DNA of 34,375 nt, taken from positions 1-34,375 of the forward strand of contig DATGZX010000063.1 of the NCBI GenBank assembly GCA_035296965.1, in the 5' to 3' direction. This DNA comes from DATGZX01 sp035296965 (GTDB lineage Bacteria > Planctomycetota > Planctomycetia > Gemmatales > Gemmataceae). This document shows positions 15,027 to 23,764 of this stretch, piece after piece (position 1 is the stretch's first letter; each line of letters begins with the position of its first letter). The translations under genes were made by a program, and so were the position numbers. The notes under the pieces are model-generated. The model was not told where the DNA came from. It did not search any database and was given only the letters and a program-made list of their open reading frames with translations.

Positions 15027-15093
15027 TGCAAGAGGTAGCTCACAGTGCTTCTTGCTATGTATCTTTCTCTGCACTCCCTGCGTTCTCTGCGGT
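14991..15093. repeat. Imperfect 32-bp inverted repeat overlapping the JAMM gene end
   Basis: ACCGCAGAGA at 14991 starts a 32-nt arm (to 15022) that matches the reverse complement of 15062-15093 at 27 of 32 positions, with a 39-nt centre. The purine-rich GCGGAGAG/CTCTGCG style looks like a dispersed intergenic repeat. It supplies the stop codon region of the JAMM gene and lies just downstream of the stop of the convergent DUF1501 gene. Confidence 0.85.
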
Positions 15094-15104
15094 AGAAATC
15101 CTCG

Positions 15105-16409
15105 TTAAACCAATTCAGCAATAAGCTTCCCGGTTTCAACCATCGCCGTTGGCCGTCCGCTCTGATCGTGGAAATGTTGATCGAGTGGTAGCCCAAGCAC
15201 GTGGAAAACCGTCGCCATCAAGTCCTGAGGAGTGATGGGAGTCGTCTTGGGCACTTCGGCCTTGGCAGACGATTCGCCTACGACCTGTCCCATCTTGAGG
15301 CCGCCACCGGCGAAAGCCAGCGTCGATAGCGGCGCCCAGTGGTCCCGGCCGGCGCCGCCGTTGATGCGCGGCGTCCGCCCAAACTCGCCGGTGATGACCA
15401 GGAGGATCTCCTTATCCAGCCCGCGCGAGGCCAGGTCTTCCACCAGGGCCGTCACGCCCTGGTCCATCTGCGGTGCCAAACCTTTCATTCCCTGTGCAAT
15501 TTGGCCGTGCATGTCCCAGCCGCCGTAGTGCATGGTCACGAAGCCAGCGCCCGCTTCGCACAAGCGCCGGGCCATCAAGAGCTGTTCGCCAAGCCCGGGA
15601 CCGTACTTGTCGCGCGTGCGCGGGTTCTCGCGTTGGATGTCGAAGACCTCGCGTGCCCGGCTCAGGATCAGGTCGAATGCCTGAGTCTCGAAGCTATCAA
15701 GGCCCTGCATCGTGCCGCTCTTGTCGATGCTCCGGTTCAATTGGTCAAAAGACTTCAGCAGCGATCGGCGGTCAGCCAGGCGATTGAGGGTCACCTGCAG
15801 GTTCATGTTGTTGCGCGAGTTGCCGCTGGTGTCGAACGGCGCATAGGCGGGCCCGAGCCAGGCCGGCCCATCGCCGTAGATGCCGCCTATGCGGACGTAA
15901 TTCGGCAAACCGGTGGCGGGGTTGTTGGCACCGCGCACGCGGGCGAGGATCGAGCCGAGGCCCGGTTTGATCGCAGGTTGATTGTTGTCGGCGGGCGGGA
16001 AGTTGTAGCCGGTCATGACCCAGTGGGTGCCGCCGCCGTGGCCCGAGTTGCCGTGCGCGAAGGAACGCACGAAGGCCAGCTTGTCTGCGACCTGCGCCAT
16101 CTTGGGGAAAACGCCGCCGATCTCGACGCCGGGGACATTCGTCGTTACAGCGCCGACGGTGCTGCGGTACTCGGCCGGCGCCGTCATTTTGGGATCGAAG
16201 GTTTCGACGTGAGTGGGACCGCCTCCAAGCCACAGCCAGATGACCGAGGTGTTCTTGCTAGGGGTGCCCGCGGCCGTCGCCGCTGCCCGCGCCCGCAGTA
16301 AGTCCGGCAGCAACCAGCCGCCCATTCCCAGCGCGCCGACCTTGAGAAAGTCCCGGCGTGTCGAGCCGTCGCAGTTGATCCCGTTGCGGGATCCCCACAC
16401 ATTCAGCAT
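15105..16409 (-). CDS. DUF1501 family protein, Tat-exported
   Basis: 434 residues. The N-terminus holds a twin-arginine signal (STRRDFLKVGALGMGG, about 16-31) followed by a hydrophobic stretch and an Ala-rich cleavage region. The mature part shows the alkaline-phosphatase-like DUF1501 pattern: SVIWLWLGGGPTHVETFDPK, SFAHGNSGHGGGTHWVMTG, MHYGGWDMHG, and VITGEFGRTPRINGGAGRDHW with likely metal-binding Asp, His and Glu residues. DUF1501 is often linked to sulfatase-like chemistry, but its substrates are unknown. The gene usually follows a DUF1549/DUF1553 cytochrome-like partner in planctomycetes. Here it stands alone, with no such partner within 350 bp. The ATG at 16409 has AAAGGAG 6 nt upstream. 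Confidence 0.94.
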   Translation of the reverse strand: MLNVWGSRNGINCDGSTRRDFLKVGALGMGGWLLPDLLRARAAATAAGTPSKNTSVIWLWLGGGPTHVETFDPKMTAPAEYRSTVGAVTTNVPGVEIGGVFPKMAQVADKLAFVRSFAHGNSGHGGGTHWVMTGYNFPPADNNQPAIKPGLGSILARVRGANNPATGLPNYVRIGGIYGDGPAWLGPAYAPFDTSGNSRNNMNLQVTLNRLADRRSLLKSFDQLNRSIDKSGTMQGLDSFETQAFDLILSRAREVFDIQRENPRTRDKYGPGLGEQLLMARRLCEAGAGFVTMHYGGWDMHGQIAQGMKGLAPQMDQGVTALVEDLASRGLDKEILLVITGEFGRTPRINGGAGRDHWAPLSTLAFAGGGLKMGQVVGESSAKAEVPKTTPITPQDLMATVFHVLGLPLDQHFHDQSGRPTAMVETGKLIAELV

Positions 16410-16763
16410 GAATCGCTCCTTTCCTGATTGCCCGCGCGTCTTGCCGCGAAAGGCCCGTCCTTCGAGGCGGGGGTAGAGTGGCCGGCGGCAAGTGGCCAGG
16501 GCTGTTTGAGTAACAGGAACTCTGAGGGATCAAGCCTATGCCGTCCGCCAAGACCTGTCAATCGAGGTCGGCTGCACATTAGTGCACAAATGACAATTAT
16601 GCAAATTCGGGGAATGCCTACGCGCACTGTTGCCTAACGCCTTCCGGTATGATCCAATGGTCTTTAGCACGGAGGAGGTGAGTTAGAACCATTTTCCCAG
16701 CATGATCAGGACGTTTCCCCTCTGACTCGTTTTCCCAAAACGCCATTCCGGAGGGCCCGCGTA
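16410..16763. other. Divergent intergenic region between DUF1501 and secernin-like genes
   Basis: These 354 bp should carry promoters in both directions. An AT-richer patch around 16575-16615 (AAATGACAATTATGCAAAT) is the most promoter-like stretch. No small ORF or RNA gene could be supported. Confidence 0.4.
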
Positions 16764-18065
16764 ATGGCATCCAACGCAGTGGTCGCCTTGGCAAAGGCCA
16801 CGATAAACGGACAGACTCTCCTAGGCCAGAACTGCGATCGTCCCCATCGCAAATGCCAGCCCTTGTCTTGCACTCCTGGGCGTGCTTTAGCAGCCGGGGA
16901 AAAAGTCAAAACCCAAAATCTCGAGCTGCCGCAAGTGCGGCAGGTGTATCGGGTGTTGGCCAGCCAGCCAGACGGCTGCTTGGGCTATGACTATGGACTG
17001 AATGAGCACCAGGTCGCGGTTGCCTGGACCATCCTGCGCCCCGTTTTACCGGCTCCCGGACCCGGATTGATGGGACCAGACCTGGTGCGCCTGGTCTTGG
17101 AGCGAAGTCGGACCGCCCTGCAAGCCGTCGAAGTGGCAACCAGCCTGATCGAGCGTTACGGCTCGGGCGAAAAGAATAGTGCTATCACCTCTCCCGATGG
17201 CGATAACGCATTCCTGATCGCGGACCCGAAGGAAGCTTATGCGGTGGAAAGTGCGGGCCGGCATTGGGTCTATCAGGACGTGCGCGAGGTTCGTGCCTTG
17301 ACCAATGCCCGCGTAGTCCGGCAAGACTGGGACCGGATCTCTCAGGGGCTAGCTTCCCACGCCATCGAGCAAGGCTGGTGGCCGGGAGACGGCAGCAAGC
17401 TCGATTTTGCGGGCGCCTTGAAGGAGGACCTCGGCGATCAATCCGACGCCATGCATCGTTGGGGACGAGCAACGTTGCTTCTCCAGGAACAAAACGGTCA
17501 CATCGACGTGCCCTTCTTGCGGATGCTGCTGAGCGATCATTATGACGAGGGCGGCGCTTCCGAGGATCGGCGCACCTTGGAGAACGATCAGAGGTCTCTG
17601 TGTCAGCATTGGGGAACGAACGGCAGCGGTACGTCGGCAAGCTTGATCTCCCGGCTGAGTTCGGACCCTGCCTCGTTGCCCATGGCCTGGTGCGCGTTTG
17701 GCCCGCCGTGCGCGAACGTCTATTTCCCCGTTTTTCTGGACGGCGATATACCCTCCGCGCTGGTGGAGAAGGATCCTGAGCCTGAGGGCAACCGGTTTCA
17801 TCGGCGGATTCATTTTCGCATGCGGCAGCTGCCGCGGGACCGAGAGAGCTGCCTCGAAATTCGGGCAGTGCTCGACCGTTTGCAAGCGCGTTTCGACCAG
17901 GAAGCGGAGGAATTCACAACGGAAGGTGCCAGCCTCAAGAAACGAGACATGCGCGAGGAACTGCAACGTCAGGCTACTTTCTTCATGCAATACCACCTGG
18001 AGCAGTTCGAAGGGGCGCTTGCGGAGTTGCAGGCCGCCCGACAGGCGCCTGCTCTCAGCCTCTGA
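16764..18065 (+). CDS. Secernin-like C69-family peptidase homologue
   Basis: 433 residues, near the length of secernins (about 410-425). The start (SNAVVALAKATINGQTLLGQ, then NCDRPH) matches the secernin N-terminus, which reads C-D-T-F-V-A-L...G...FGKNSDRP. C69 enzymes are Ntn hydrolases whose nucleophile is that Cys after processing. In this protein the aligned position is Ser3. Further matches are CLGYDYGLNEHQVAVA, SPDGDNAFLIADPKEAYAVESAGRHWVY and SASLISRLS. GGAGGG lies 8 nt before the ATG at 16764. There is no signal peptide, so it should be cytoplasmic. It is either a Ser-nucleophile variant or an inactive homologue; the C-terminal 60 residues are charged and helical. Confidence 0.85.
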   Translation: MASNAVVALAKATINGQTLLGQNCDRPHRKCQPLSCTPGRALAAGEKVKTQNLELPQVRQVYRVLASQPDGCLGYDYGLNEHQVAVAWTILRPVLPAPGPGLMGPDLVRLVLERSRTALQAVEVATSLIERYGSGEKNSAITSPDGDNAFLIADPKEAYAVESAGRHWVYQDVREVRALTNARVVRQDWDRISQGLASHAIEQGWWPGDGSKLDFAGALKEDLGDQSDAMHRWGRATLLLQEQNGHIDVPFLRMLLSDHYDEGGASEDRRTLENDQRSLCQHWGTNGSGTSASLISRLSSDPASLPMAWCAFGPPCANVYFPVFLDGDIPSALVEKDPEPEGNRFHRRIHFRMRQLPRDRESCLEIRAVLDRLQARFDQEAEEFTTEGASLKKRDMREELQRQATFFMQYHLEQFEGALAELQAARQAPALSL

Positions 18066-18349
18066 GCGGCGCCCGCACCCAGGGAGCAGCGGGCGTTGAA
18101 ACAGGATATTAGTACTCGTTGTCATCGGGACGCGCATTGCGCGCAAGCCCGCCCGATCGAGGTCGATACGATCCCTCCAGCCCGTCAACTTCCCGCAGCT
18201 ACGCGTGCCGCGATGCCGATTCCCTGGGGACGATCCCCCCGGCCGTCCTGAGTACGCTAGATTTCTTTCGGGCGGGTAAGATTATTGATAAACTAACTCC
18301 CTGAGAATTCATTGTGACGATCACTCACCCCTGGCGAGGTTACGGCGTC

Positions 18350-19870
18350 ATGCATATCTCATGCTTCTTGATGCTGTCTCTGACACAACTCCTGGGCGTA
18401 AGCTCGGCGGCCGATCCCAACGCCAATGTGCACGAGATCCCGCGGCTTATCACTGAACTGGGGAGCAACGATTTCAAAAAGCGCGAGGCTGCGACGCAGG
18501 CCCTGGACGCGCTAGGACCGGCTGCTTTGGAAGCACTGAACAAGGCCAGCCGGGGTACCGACCCCGAAATCCGCCGGCGGGCGGAGCGGCTCGCCCAGCT
18601 TATTGAGAAGCGTGTGGAGACAGCGCAGATCCTGGAGCCCAAGCATGTACGACTCGTTTGCCAGGATATGCCGATCAGCGACGCACTGGAGGATTTCTCC
18701 AAGAAGACGGGCTTTGCCATACAACTGGGAACTGAGGCTTGGAAGTTTGCCGATCGAAAGATCACGATTGACACTGGAGAAACGACCTTTTGGCAGGCGC
18801 TCGATCAATTCTGCGAGAAGGCCGGGCTCGTCGAACGTGCGCACCCACAGGTCACCACCGCAGATCAGAACTGGCAAGCGCGCGCACTTCAAAACGGGCA
18901 ATTGCGCGCCGCTCAGGGTGGTGCGATTGTGATCATGCCTTCGAGCCCGTATCAGAATCGTTCTAGAGTTGGAGAGAGCCCGTTGAGGCTTGTGCCCAGC
19001 AAGGAGAAGTCTTTGCCGGCTTTTCAAGCCGGTGCCGTGCGCATACGGGCGCTAGCCGCAACAGGCAACCCCTGGAAGCAATCGGCGAATTCCGGCGAGG
19101 CAATGTTCCTATTGGATGTCGCGCCCCAGCCCAAAATGGTTTGGCATAATATCGAAGCACGCGTCGACCGCGCCATCGATAACAATGATCAGAATCTTTC
19201 TCCTGTAGAAACTTATTCCGGCGATGCTGCCCGCATTGCTGCTGCCCTGGCCAATGGTGGCGTCCTCTGGGACCCGCAAACCGGCACGCAGGCGCTGGTC
19301 GGCTCACGCGAAATGCCCGTTCGGTTCAAGAAAGGCGAAAAGCCTTCCCGAATGCTGAAGGAACTCGAAGGCGTTTTGGTCGCCCAGGTGCAAGCACCTC
19401 CACGCGTGGTCATTTCCGTGAGCAACATCCTCAAAGCAGCGGGTCAAACGGTCAAAGGGTCGGACGGCAAATCGATCAAGATCCTGGAGATTGAGACGCA
19501 CGCGAACGGCACGGTTGCCGTCAACTTTCGCCTCGAGGATCCGAGCGGCCTGCGCGGCGTCATGGCCATGAATCGGCGCGTAGTCATGCGTGCCAATGGA
19601 GTGGTGATGCGCAGAGCATTGGCAGGCATAGAGGACTCCACCAGTCAGGTGGACAGCGGTTTTGCACTCCAGGACGCCAACGGCCAGAGTTTTCAAATGG
19701 AGGGCCGCAACGATAACCTCACGGTCAACGGCAATGCCCTCGTTTGGGAAATCCACATGACCTTCCGCCCCCGCGACGGGCAGGCCGAACCGGCCAAGTT
19801 CCTCTACACGGTTCGGCCCTGGGTAGTCATAGAAGTTCCGTTTACGCTCAAGGACGTGCCGCTTGGATAG
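18350..19870 (+). CDS. Secreted HEAT-like / STN-like protein of planctomycete type
   Basis: 506 residues. It starts with a signal peptide (MHISCFLMLSLTQLLGVSSAA). A HEAT-like helical pair follows (about 30-90: LITELGSNDFKKREAATQAL to EIRRRAERLAQLI), and then a secretin/TonB STN-like module (VRLVCQDMPISDALEDFSKKTGFAI, and KITIDTGETTFWQALDQFCEKAGL). The C-terminal half is beta-rich and closes with VIEVPFTLKDVPLG. I chose the ATG at 18350 since the signal peptide starts there; a GTG at 18314 is in frame. The protein at 32978-34141 shares the TFWQ(A/G)LD core and the KD(V/I)PL ending, so the two are distant paralogues. The function is unknown; STN modules usually mediate protein contacts in the periplasm. 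Confidence 0.85.
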   Translation: MHISCFLMLSLTQLLGVSSAADPNANVHEIPRLITELGSNDFKKREAATQALDALGPAALEALNKASRGTDPEIRRRAERLAQLIEKRVETAQILEPKHVRLVCQDMPISDALEDFSKKTGFAIQLGTEAWKFADRKITIDTGETTFWQALDQFCEKAGLVERAHPQVTTADQNWQARALQNGQLRAAQGGAIVIMPSSPYQNRSRVGESPLRLVPSKEKSLPAFQAGAVRIRALAATGNPWKQSANSGEAMFLLDVAPQPKMVWHNIEARVDRAIDNNDQNLSPVETYSGDAARIAAALANGGVLWDPQTGTQALVGSREMPVRFKKGEKPSRMLKELEGVLVAQVQAPPRVVISVSNILKAAGQTVKGSDGKSIKILEIETHANGTVAVNFRLEDPSGLRGVMAMNRRVVMRANGVVMRRALAGIEDSTSQVDSGFALQDANGQSFQMEGRNDNLTVNGNALVWEIHMTFRPRDGQAEPAKFLYTVRPWVVIEVPFTLKDVPLG

Positions 19871-19935
19871 TGGCGAAGGCCGCGGTCTCACGCACCTATT
19901 GATTCCTGCCCAACCAATGCCTCATGCTTCGTATG

Positions 19936-20047
19936 CCCCTCGCCCCCGTACTCGGGGGAGAGGGGTTGGGGTGAGGGGGTTAGTGAAACTTCACGGGTCT
20001 AAAACCCTCACCCCCGACCCCTCTCCCGTGAGTACACGGGCGAGGGG
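19936..20047. repeat. G-rich palindrome related to the DUF559-flanking repeats, copy D
   Basis: Arms at 19936-19979 and 20005-20047 are imperfect reverse complements around a 25-nt centre. The left arm carries G5-AGA-G4-TT-G4-TGA-G5 (19954-19979), the same tract order as the 32-bp repeat next to the DUF559 gene. No ORF lies between the arms. It sits between two rightward genes. Confidence 0.88.
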
Positions 20048-20147
20048 AGAAAGCTGGCCGTTACATTGGTTGCGCAGTTCTCAATAATGAAGGCCCGCCA
20101 GACACGCATACGCTGGTATTTTTCCGCACAACCCCGGAGAGTTCTGC

Positions 20148-20681
20148 ATGCGCATCCTGTTGACTACTGTGGCCGGTGTTATCCTCGCGGGAACGACTCT
20201 TGCGGAGGATGCAGCGAAGCAAGCTTCGCAGGTCGTCCTTAAATCCCCGGACGGCAAAAAGGAGTACAACCTCGGCAAGCTCACCGCCAATGGTCCTGTC
20301 CTGGTGCGGCTCACGTGCGCATGCTCCGGATGCGATCGGGAGCTTCCCTACTTTCAAAAGCTGCAGGCCGCCTACAACGAGAAGGGGCTGCAAACCATCG
20401 CGGTGTTCCAGGAGTCGCCGGACGCGGCCAGCGAGTATGCGGCCAAGAAAGGCCTCCAGTTTTTCTGGCTTGCCGATCCTAAGGGAGTTACGTGGAAGAC
20501 ATTCGATGCGAAAACAATGCCGACCAACATTTTGATTGATAAAGGCGGCAAAGTGGTCAAGGTTTTGCCTGGCTGCACCAGGGACGGCAAAAATGCCCAG
20601 ATTCTCTCGGCGGAAGTAGCCAGGCTCCTCAAGACCGATGTCGCCCGGGTGGCGGGACCCGATTCGGCGCCCAAGAAGTGA
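20148..20681 (+). CDS. Exported thioredoxin-like (AhpC/TSA, TlpA-type) protein
   Basis: 177 residues. A signal peptide (1-19, ending TTLAE) is followed by a thioredoxin fold of the redoxin/TlpA type: a strand (GPVLVRLTCACSGCDRELP) bearing CxxC as C59-S-G-C62 with an extra Cys at 57, a helix (YFQKLQAAYNEKGLQTIAVFQE), an insert (YAAKKGLQFFWLADPKG), and the cis-Pro strand (KTMPTNILIDKGGKVV). It could reduce or shuffle disulfides, or transfer electrons, outside the cytoplasm. The partner is unknown. The gene stands alone and is closed by a good terminator at 20808. Confidence 0.9.
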   Translation: MRILLTTVAGVILAGTTLAEDAAKQASQVVLKSPDGKKEYNLGKLTANGPVLVRLTCACSGCDRELPYFQKLQAAYNEKGLQTIAVFQESPDAASEYAAKKGLQFFWLADPKGVTWKTFDAKTMPTNILIDKGGKVVKVLPGCTRDGKNAQILSAEVARLLKTDVARVAGPDSAPKK

Positions 20682-20807
20682 GCGAGTTTTTCTTTCCGAG
20701 TTTCTCCAGATTTGCCAAATTAGCGGTGTCTCGAACGAGGTAAGGGCAGCCCTCCTGGACGGACAAAGACCTGCCCTGGTTGCCTGCAATTACTACAGAT
20801 TGGATCT

Positions 20808-20845
20808 AAACCCCGGCGCCGTAACGCCCGCCGGGGTTTTCGTTC
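20808..20845 (+). terminator. Intrinsic terminator after the thioredoxin-like gene
   Basis: AAACCCCGGCG (20808-20818) and CGCCGGGGTTT (20829-20839) form a perfect 11-bp stem with a 10-nt loop, followed by TCGTT. This is the clearest intrinsic terminator in this part of the window, and it separates the gene from the RND transporter gene. Confidence 0.85.
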
Positions 20846-20921
20846 GCCTTGCATGAACTAGGCCCCTTGCCTACAATCCAGCCGCACTGCAAACCGCATG
20901 CATGGAGGCGAGCGGAAATCT

Positions 20922-23693
20922 ATGGACCAGGAATCGGTTCGTTCCCAAGAGATACCCTTCCCACACCGTCTGCTCGTTCTCCTCGTGGGAACGGTCTGCC
21001 GCTTTCCACGCCTGGTTTTGGCGGTCTCCGCGCTCCTTGCAGGGGTCTCCTGTTACTTCTTCAATACACGCCTCGAGTACCACACGCAGCGGACCGACCT
21101 TATCAGCCCCAACAAGGATTATCAAAAGAAGTGGCGCGAATACATCGCCGAATTCGGAAATGATAACGATATCGTCCTGGTCGTGCAGGGTGCTAATCGC
21201 CAGCGCATGCAAGAAGCTCTGGATTCGTTGGCGGGCGAAGTTGCGAAGCACCCGGATCTTTTCGACCGACTGTTTTACAAGGTTGACCTGAGAAAACTAC
21301 ATGACCGCGCGCTCCTTTATCTGCCGACCGAGCAGATCGAACAGATTCAAGGCGACCTCAAGAGCATGCACTTGCTCCTCGAATTTGCGCCTATTAGCTG
21401 GCAGTCTCTCACCCTGTTCAGTCTGCTTCACGAAGCGCGCGATCGGGCCGGCAAAATCATGCCCGGCAAACCGCTCAAGCCCGAAGACGAACAGTTCCTG
21501 GGCCAATTGCTCACCCTGGCGGAGACCGCGACGGCTACCTTGGGCGACCCGGCTAAGTATCACAATCCCTGGCACATCCGGCTGCCGGACGCACCGGAAC
21601 AAAAGGACCTCCTGGCCGAGCCTCAGTATTTTTTCAGCGGCGATGGCGGGCTGGCCTTCTTGCTGGCCCGGCCGATTCAAGAAGAGGGCTCGTTCGTGGC
21701 GGCCAGAAAGAGCGTCACCAAGCTGCGCGAGCTCGTGGCCTCGGTCCAACCCGCGTTTCCCGAATTGCAATTTGGCCTGACCGGTTTGCCGGTGCTCGAA
21801 ACCGACGAAATGGCGGCCGCCCAGTCCGACACCAAGTTGGCCTCCTGGCTGGCCATTGCCGGCGTGACATTGCTCTTCTTCATCGTCTACCGCGGCATCG
21901 CCTACCCGCTCCTGACCGTCGGCACGCTCCTGGCGGGCACGGCCTGGGCGATGGGCTGGTTGACCGTGACCGTCGGCCACCTGAATATCCTGTCGGCCAC
22001 GTTCGCCGTCATGCTGATCGGCATGGGCGACTACGGCGTCCTGTGGGTGATGCGCTATGAACAGGCGCGCCGCGTGGGGGCCGACGTTCGCTCTGCCTTG
22101 CTGCATACCGCCGCCCACGTTGCCATCGGCAACCTGACGGCCGCGTCGACCTTGGCCTTGGCCTTCTTTGCCGCCATGTTCGCCGATTTTCAGGCTGTGG
22201 CGGAGCTGGGCTGGATTGCAGGCTGCGGAGTGCTGTTGTGTGCCCTGGCCTGTTTCACGGTGTTGCCGGCATTGTTGATGGTCTTTGATCGCCGCGGGCA
22301 ACCTATAGCTAATTGCCAGTCGATCACGATCCACGCCGGCTGGCTGCCGAGGCTGTCCAGCCGATCTCCCGCCGTCATCGCCGCCGGTCTTGCGATCACT
22401 GCGCTCATGGCCTTCTGCGCTTGGCGTGTGGCCTACGACCACAATTTGCTCCATCTTCAGGCTCGCGACCTCGACTCAGTGAAATGGGAGATGACGCTGA
22501 TCGACCATACCGCCGGGGCAAGCTGGCACGCTCTGAGCTACCGGGACACTCCCGAAGAGGCGCGCGCCCTCAAGGCACGCTACGAGCAGTTGCCGGAAGT
22601 CAGCCGGGTTGTGGAGGTGGCCTCGTTGATCCCGGAGGACCAGCAGAACAAGATGGGCATGCTGCGTGATATCCGCCAGCGCCTGCACCACTTGCCCGAG
22701 CGCGGCGCGCTGATTCCACACGCTCGACCGGACAATCGTGAGGTTAAGACCGAACTGGCCTGTCTCATCGGCCAGCTCCAGCCACTGGCGGACGCCACGG
22801 AACAGCCGATTCTATCGGATCTCCGTCGCGGCCTGCAGACACTGCTAGATCAGCTCGTCAACATGCCTATCGCGGAGATAGCGGAGACCCGTCTGCAAGA
22901 TTTTGAACAGCACCTGGCGGGAGATCTCGCCGAGAATCTCTACCGGTTGCGAGATGTGTCGACGCCGGTGCCTATTTCTCTCGACGACCTGCCGGCGGAC
23001 TTGCGCGTTCGCTACGTCGGCCAGAACGGCAAATGGTTGCTACGCGTTTTCGCCAAGGAGTCTCTCTGGAATTTCGCGCCGCTGGAGCATTTCTCGCGCC
23101 AGATCCTCACCGTGGACCCGGATGCCACGGGGAAGCCCTTCGCCACGGTGGAGGGGCTGAAATCGATGCAAAACGGCTTTCAGCGCGCGGGCATTTACGC
23201 GTTTCTTGTCATCGCCGGCGTCCTATTGGTCGACTTCCGCAACTGGCGGCACATGCTGATCGGCCTCACGCCTTTGGTGATGGGGATCATCCTATCGCTG
23301 GGCATCATGGGGCTCTGCGGACTCCCTTTGAATCCAGCGAACGTCATCGCCTTTCCGCTCATCCTGGGCGTCGGCGTGGACAACGGCGTCCACGTACTTC
23401 ACGATTGGCTGCTGCGCCGCGCGAGAGGCGAATCGACGATCAGCTATCCCATCGGCCGCGGAGTGCTCGTGAAGGCGCTCACGACCATGATTGGGTTCGG
23501 CACGCTCATGATTTCCAGCGAGCGCGGCCTGGCGAGCCTGGGATTCATCCTCACTCTTGGCGTGGGCTGCTGTATGCTTTCAGCCCTGGTGTTCCTGCCC
23601 GCGGTCCTCCACATGCTGAGTCGCGGCAAGCAAGAAGCCACGGAACTCGAACACGAACGCGCGTATAACCCGGACCTCGTCCGGGCCGCCTGA
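20922..23693 (+). CDS. RND/MMPL superfamily transporter, HpnN-like
   Basis: 923 residues in two similar halves, as in MMPL/HpnN proteins. Each half has a first helix (about 18-45: LLVLLVGTVCRFPRLVLAVS), a large extracytoplasmic domain, and a block of five or so helices. The halves show the RND signature as AVMLIGMGDYGVLWVMRYE (first half) and LILGVGVDNGVHVLHDW (second half), with an intramembrane Asp in each. HpnN exports hopanoids to the outer membrane; other family members move lipids. The ATG at 20922 is preceded by GGAGGCGAG; the ATG at 20898 would add eight non-family residues. There is no hopanoid synthesis gene in the window, so lipid export is inferred from family alone. Confidence 0.9.
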   Translation: MDQESVRSQEIPFPHRLLVLLVGTVCRFPRLVLAVSALLAGVSCYFFNTRLEYHTQRTDLISPNKDYQKKWREYIAEFGNDNDIVLVVQGANRQRMQEALDSLAGEVAKHPDLFDRLFYKVDLRKLHDRALLYLPTEQIEQIQGDLKSMHLLLEFAPISWQSLTLFSLLHEARDRAGKIMPGKPLKPEDEQFLGQLLTLAETATATLGDPAKYHNPWHIRLPDAPEQKDLLAEPQYFFSGDGGLAFLLARPIQEEGSFVAARKSVTKLRELVASVQPAFPELQFGLTGLPVLETDEMAAAQSDTKLASWLAIAGVTLLFFIVYRGIAYPLLTVGTLLAGTAWAMGWLTVTVGHLNILSATFAVMLIGMGDYGVLWVMRYEQARRVGADVRSALLHTAAHVAIGNLTAASTLALAFFAAMFADFQAVAELGWIAGCGVLLCALACFTVLPALLMVFDRRGQPIANCQSITIHAGWLPRLSSRSPAVIAAGLAITALMAFCAWRVAYDHNLLHLQARDLDSVKWEMTLIDHTAGASWHALSYRDTPEEARALKARYEQLPEVSRVVEVASLIPEDQQNKMGMLRDIRQRLHHLPERGALIPHARPDNREVKTELACLIGQLQPLADATEQPILSDLRRGLQTLLDQLVNMPIAEIAETRLQDFEQHLAGDLAENLYRLRDVSTPVPISLDDLPADLRVRYVGQNGKWLLRVFAKESLWNFAPLEHFSRQILTVDPDATGKPFATVEGLKSMQNGFQRAGIYAFLVIAGVLLVDFRNWRHMLIGLTPLVMGIILSLGIMGLCGLPLNPANVIAFPLILGVGVDNGVHVLHDWLLRRARGESTISYPIGRGVLVKALTTMIGFGTLMISSERGLASLGFILTLGVGCCMLSALVFLPAVLHMLSRGKQEATELEHERAYNPDLVRAA

Positions 23694-23764
23694 TCCCAGT
23701 TTGCCGACAACCTTCGCCCGAGCAACCAGGCTGAAGCCAGCTCGAGAAGCAGCCATCTTCGAAC

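Noticed and set aside
18070..18095. CGCCCGC/GCGGGCG hairpin after the secernin-like gene
   Set aside because: Only a 7-bp stem with no T-tract; in GC-rich DNA this is expected by chance.
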